Positions 5,402 to 7,804 of a stretch of 7,804 nucleotides of DNA are shown piece after piece. The stretch is from Micrococcales bacterium (lineage in GTDB: Bacteria; Actinomycetota; Actinomycetes; Actinomycetales; Cellulomonadaceae), in contig WRCL01000075.1 of assembly GCA_009783975.1 (NCBI GenBank), forward strand, positions 1 through 7,804, given 5' to 3'. Numbering within the stretch: position 1 is the first letter of the stretch; each line of letters begins with the position of its first letter. The notes beneath the pieces were generated by a model, which searched no databases, was not told the DNA's origin, and saw only the letters and a program-made list of their open reading frames with translations. Made by a program: the position numbers and the translations under genes.

Positions 5402-5461
5402 CCCTGAGCGTGGAGTCGAAACCTGAGTGGGGAACATCAGGTTTCGGCTCCACGCTCAGGG
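5402..5461 (+). repeat. Dispersed palindrome, copy 3 (25-bp stem, 10-nt loop)
   Basis: Arms 5402-5426 and 5437-5461 flank the invariant loop GTGGGGAACA. All 25 positions pair if one T.G wobble is allowed (T5416 with G5447), the same position where copies 1 and 2 have T-A and C-G. About 97 bp (5395-5491) is nearly identical to 3002-3098, including the right flank GGCTCGGGTGGCCATGCG. It lies between the anti-sigma gene and the phn operon. Confidence 0.93.
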
Positions 5462-5541
5462 TTCAGTCCATGGGGCTCGGGTGGCCATGCGTGAGGTCCC
5501 CGCCTCAAGGCTCTCGGGGCCCACGAGCGTGGGCCGGGCCC

Positions 5542-5574
5542 GTTCTTGAAGTGTTCATCTTCTGGACATTCCGA
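5542..5574 (+). promoter_or_regulatory. Candidate PHO box (11-bp direct repeat units)
   Basis: Three consecutive 11-mers lie in exact phase: GTTCTTGAAGT (5542-5552), GTTCATCTTCT (5553-5563) and GGACATTCCGA (5564-5574). Against the actinobacterial PhoP repeat unit G-(G/T)-T-C-A-Y-Y-Y-R-(G/C)-G I count 7, 9 and 8 matches of 11. Phosphonate-use genes are classic phosphate-starvation targets, so PhoP activation of phnG would make sense. The spacing to the candidate -10 at 5602 is longer than ideal. Confidence 0.42.
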
Positions 5575-5601
5575 TCTTCCCGGCTGCTCCCCTGGCGTGG
5601 C

Positions 5602-5607
5602 TAGCGT
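5602..5607 (+). promoter_or_regulatory. Candidate -10 element for phnGHI
   Basis: TAGCGT fits the TAnnnT pattern of actinobacterial -10 boxes and lies 38 bp before the phnG start. No good -35 is seen 17 bp upstream, as expected for a promoter that depends on an activator. Confidence 0.3.
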
Positions 5608-5644
5608 CGAGCCCGACCAAGCAGACAACCGGTGAGGGTGTGGG

Positions 5645-6139
5645 ATGGACAGCACGACAGCGGTGGCCGAACGGCAGCGGGCGGCACGGGCGTTCGCCTC
5701 GGCGGACGCGTCGCGGCTCGCGGCACACTGGGCGGCGTGGCCTGACGCCCCGCAGGTGGAGTACCTGCGCAGCCCGGAGGCGGGCCTGGTCATGGTCCAG
5801 GGGCGTATCAACGGCAGCGGTGACCGGTTCAACCTTGGAGAGGCGACGGTCACACGTGCCACAGCGGTGCTGCGCGGCGGGAACCTGCTCGCCGAACGGG
5901 TCGGGACGAGCTACGTCCTGGGCTCGGACCCTGAGCACGCCGGGCTCGCGGCGGTCTTCGACGCGCTCCTGACCGACCCGGCAACCACGGACCGGGTGCT
6001 CAGCGACGTCGTCGAACCGCTCGAACGCGAGCAGGCCGAGGCTGACGCGCTCACCCGTGCCGAGGCCCGGGCCACGCAGGTGAGCTTCTTCACCGTCGCC
6101 CGGGAGAACACCAGCGGTGAGGAGGACGACGACCAATGA
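5645..6139 (+). CDS. phnG: Carbon-phosphorus lyase core subunit PhnG
   Basis: This 164-residue protein has the PhnG hallmarks: MVQGRINGSGDRFNLGEATV (residues 50-69), then TRATAVLRGG, SYVLGSDPEHAGLAAVFDAL and a C-terminal ATQVSFFTVAR. PhnG is a cytoplasmic subunit of the PhnGHIJ core. With PhnI, PhnH and PhnL it helps form the ribose 1-phosphonate 5-triphosphate intermediate from ATP and a phosphonate. PhnJ, outside this window, later breaks the C-P bond. The length is close to the usual 150; the extra residues are an acidic tail (SGEEDDDQ). The ATG at 5645 follows a G-rich stretch (GTGAGGGTGTGGG) that can act as the ribosome site. The stop overlaps the phnH start (ATGA at 6136-6139), so translation is coupled. 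It is the first gene of the operon, downstream of the candidate PHO box. Confidence 0.93.
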   Translation: MDSTTAVAERQRAARAFASADASRLAAHWAAWPDAPQVEYLRSPEAGLVMVQGRINGSGDRFNLGEATVTRATAVLRGGNLLAERVGTSYVLGSDPEHAGLAAVFDALLTDPATTDRVLSDVVEPLEREQAEADALTRAEARATQVSFFTVARENTSGEEDDDQ

Positions 6140-6789
6140 GCATCCCGACGAACCTCAGCCAACCAGCAGACCCGGTCGCCAGCCCGTCCGGGGTCCGCGG
6201 CGCCGGGATGGCCGACCCGGTCCGCGACGCCCAGCAGACGTTCCGGGCCCTGCTCGACGCGTTCGGGCGCCCGACGACGACCGTCAGCGTCCCATGCCGC
6301 ACCGGGAGCCCAGCTGCTCTGACCCAGGGCGTTGCGGCGCTCGTGCTCACCGTCGCAGACGACTCGACACCGCTGTGGCTCGACCCGGTGTTCGCCGACG
6401 ACGGCGACGTCACAGCGTGGATCAGGTTCCACACCGGTGCGCCTCTGGTCGACGACCCAGCGCAGGCAGCGTTCGCCCTGGTCGCAGCACCGTCGTGCCT
6501 GCCAGCGCTGGGCTCGTTCGCGCTGGGCACCGACGAAGCCCCGCACACCTCGACAACAGTGGTCGTCCAGGTCACGGGACCAGCCTGTGGCCCGGCACTG
6601 GTCGCCGACGGCCCAGGCTTCCCTGTGCCGGCACTGTGGCACCCGCCGGACCTGCCGCCGGACTTCACCACGCAGTGGGCCGGCAACGGTGCGCTGTTCC
6701 CCCGCGGTGTCGACCTCGTGCTGGCCAGCGACGACGCGCTCGTCGCGCTGCCGAGGACGACACGGCTGCTCACGGCGACGGAGGTCTGA
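6136..6789 (+). CDS. phnH: Carbon-phosphorus lyase core subunit PhnH
   Basis: This 217-residue protein opens, after a roughly 25-residue lead, with DPVRDAQQTFRALLDAFGRP, the characteristic PhnH N-terminal block. LTLTVADDSTPLWLDP-like and WIRFHTGAPLVDDPAQAAFALV segments follow. Then come a TTVVVQVTGPACG strand region and a C-terminal FPRGVDLVLASDDALVALPRTT. PhnH has a PLP-transferase-like fold without the cofactor and is a structural member of the PhnG2H2I2J2 core complex. It is slightly longer than the usual roughly 195 residues, mainly at the N-terminus. The ATG overlaps the phnG stop, and phnI begins 2 bp after its own stop, so the three genes are one unit. Confidence 0.92.
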   Translation: MSIPTNLSQPADPVASPSGVRGAGMADPVRDAQQTFRALLDAFGRPTTTVSVPCRTGSPAALTQGVAALVLTVADDSTPLWLDPVFADDGDVTAWIRFHTGAPLVDDPAQAAFALVAAPSCLPALGSFALGTDEAPHTSTTVVVQVTGPACGPALVADGPGFPVPALWHPPDLPPDFTTQWAGNGALFPRGVDLVLASDDALVALPRTTRLLTATEV

Positions 6790-6791
6790 AC

Positions 6792-7804
6792 ATGTACGTC
6801 GCAGTCAAAGGTGGCGAGCAAGCGATCGCCAACGCCCACGCGCTGCTCGCCAAACGCGGCCGGGGCGAGAGCACAACCCCTCGTCTGACACCTGACCAGG
6901 TGCGCGAACAGCTCGGGGTCCTCGTGTCACGTGTGATGACCGAAGGGTCGCTGTACGACGAGGACCTGGCCGCCCGTGCCGTCGCGCAGAGCCAGGGCGA
7001 CGTGCTCGAAGCCATCACCCTCGTGCGCACGTACCGTACGACGCTGCCCCGGTTCGGCACCACCGTGCCCGTCGACACCGCAGCCCTGCCCGCGCAGCGC
7101 CGGGTCTCAGCGACGTTCAAGGACGTCCCTGGCGGCCAACAGCTCGGCGCGACCTTCGACTACACGCACCGGCTGCTGTCAGACCCCACCCAACCGCCGG
7201 TGGCCACCGACTTCGACGACGCCGAGCCCATGCCGCGTGTCACCGACATCCTCGGGGCCGCAGCGCTGCTGGAACCTGCGAGCAGCCGTGACGCCGGCGA
7301 CGACCCCGACCCGGCCGACCTCACCCGCGACCCCACAGTGTTCCCCATGACCCGGGCCGGACGGATGCAGGCCCTGGCCCGCGGCGACGAGGGGTTCTTG
7401 CTGGGGATGGGCTACTCGACCCTGCGCGGCTACGGCAACACGCACCCGTTCGTCGGGGAGGTCCGGGTCGGGCAGGTCGAGGTCGGGTTCGTCGCCCCCG
7501 AGCTGGGGTTCGAGGTGTGCCTGGGACGGATCGAGGTCACCGAGTGCCAGCTCGTCGCGCAGTTCGTCGGCAGCGCTGAGGTCGCACCGATGTTCACCCG
7601 TGGGTACGGGCTCGCCTTCGGCCGGTCCGAGCGCAAGGCGCTGTCGATGTCGCTGGTCGACCGTTCCATGCGCGCCGACGAGCTCGCGGAGCGCAAGACC
7701 GCCCCGGCCCACGACGAAGAGTTCGTCGTCGAGCACGCCGACAACGTCCAGGCGACAGGTTTCGTCGAGCACCTCAAGCTGCCGCACTACGTGGACTTCC
7801 AGGC
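6792..7804 (+). CDS. phnI: Carbon-phosphorus lyase core subunit PhnI (partial, 3' end outside window)
   Basis: 337 codons are present and the frame is open to the right edge; PhnI is usually about 355-370 residues, so only the last 20-40 are missing. The start MYVAVKGGEQAIANAHALLA is the typical PhnI N-terminus. Further blocks are LPRFGTTVPVDTAALPAQRR (residues 77-96), LGATFDYTHRLL, MGYSTLRGYGNTHPFVGEVR, and EHADNVQATGFVEHL before LPHYVDFQ near the edge. PhnI is the nucleosidase that displaces adenine from a purine nucleotide so that the phosphonate can be joined to the ribose. GGAGG at 6780-6784, inside the end of phnH, is 7 nt before the ATG. phnJ and the ABC-type phnK/phnL are expected beyond 7804. 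Confidence 0.95.
   Translation, partial: MYVAVKGGEQAIANAHALLAKRGRGESTTPRLTPDQVREQLGVLVSRVMTEGSLYDEDLAARAVAQSQGDVLEAITLVRTYRTTLPRFGTTVPVDTAALPAQRRVSATFKDVPGGQQLGATFDYTHRLLSDPTQPPVATDFDDAEPMPRVTDILGAAALLEPASSRDAGDDPDPADLTRDPTVFPMTRAGRMQALARGDEGFLLGMGYSTLRGYGNTHPFVGEVRVGQVEVGFVAPELGFEVCLGRIEVTECQLVAQFVGSAEVAPMFTRGYGLAFGRSERKALSMSLVDRSMRADELAERKTAPAHDEEFVVEHADNVQATGFVEHLKLPHYVDFQ

Larger units (their letters stand above)
5462..5644. other. Leader region of the phn operon
   Basis: No gene is supported here. The first 30 bp are palindrome flank. The rest holds a relatively AT-rich stretch (5542-5580) with 11-bp phased repeats, a TAGCGT hexamer and the leader before phnG. Together with 5337-5461 it makes a 308-bp gap between genes. 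Confidence 0.7.

Noticed and set aside
4143..5453. Long minus-strand open frame of 436 codons opposite the sigma/anti-sigma genes
   Set aside because: It is antisense to two genes with clear family features, starts inside palindrome copy 3, and its translation shows no recognisable domain. Long antisense frames are expected at this GC content.

Overview
This 7.8-kb window is GC-rich throughout, uses GTG starts, and carries an actinobacterial-type NudC, a SigE-family sigma factor and a DivIVA-motif protein. It therefore looks like chromosomal DNA of a high-GC actinobacterium. Micrococcales (Cellulomonas-like) is my guess from protein style only; no marker here fixes the genus.

Layout, left to right. 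(1) Positions 1-561, minus strand: the N-terminal 187 codons of a protein with two tandem DivIVA-type motifs, running off the left edge. It is preceded by a good ribosome site and a plausible promoter. (2) Positions 727-1737, minus: nudC, an NADH pyrophosphatase / NAD-cap-removing Nudix hydrolase. (3) Positions about 1738-3670: a low-coding island packed with two families of short repeats. It holds one accessory gene, a SMI1/KNR4 (SUKH)-like protein at 2065-2604 minus, and a decayed fragment of the methionine synthase gene metE at about 3098-3606 minus. (4) Positions 3749-5336, plus: a SigE-family sigma factor whose region 4 is out of frame, overlapping a membrane protein that is probably its anti-sigma partner. 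(5) Positions 5645-7804, plus: phnG, phnH and the first 337 codons of phnI, the start of a carbon-phosphorus lyase operon for using phosphonates as a phosphorus source. A set of 11-bp phased repeats upstream resembles an actinobacterial PHO box.

The most striking non-coding signal is a dispersed palindrome: a 25-bp stem with an invariant 10-nt loop, present in three same-orientation copies at 647-706, 3009-3068 and 5402-5461. One stem pair varies in a compensatory way (T-A, C-G, T.G), which suggests the fold itself is maintained. Each copy lies just past the 3' end of a gene or gene remnant. The second family is a roughly 37-bp repeat centred on AGGAACCGTCCCC, with four copies between 1961 and 3663, two of them divergently paired. 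The metE fragment is bounded on both sides by these repeats, so they appear to mark the rearrangement points of the island.

Functionally, the phn genes form one translationally coupled unit and the sigma/anti-sigma pair another. The window contains no complete insertion sequence, CRISPR array, tRNA or rRNA that I can see.
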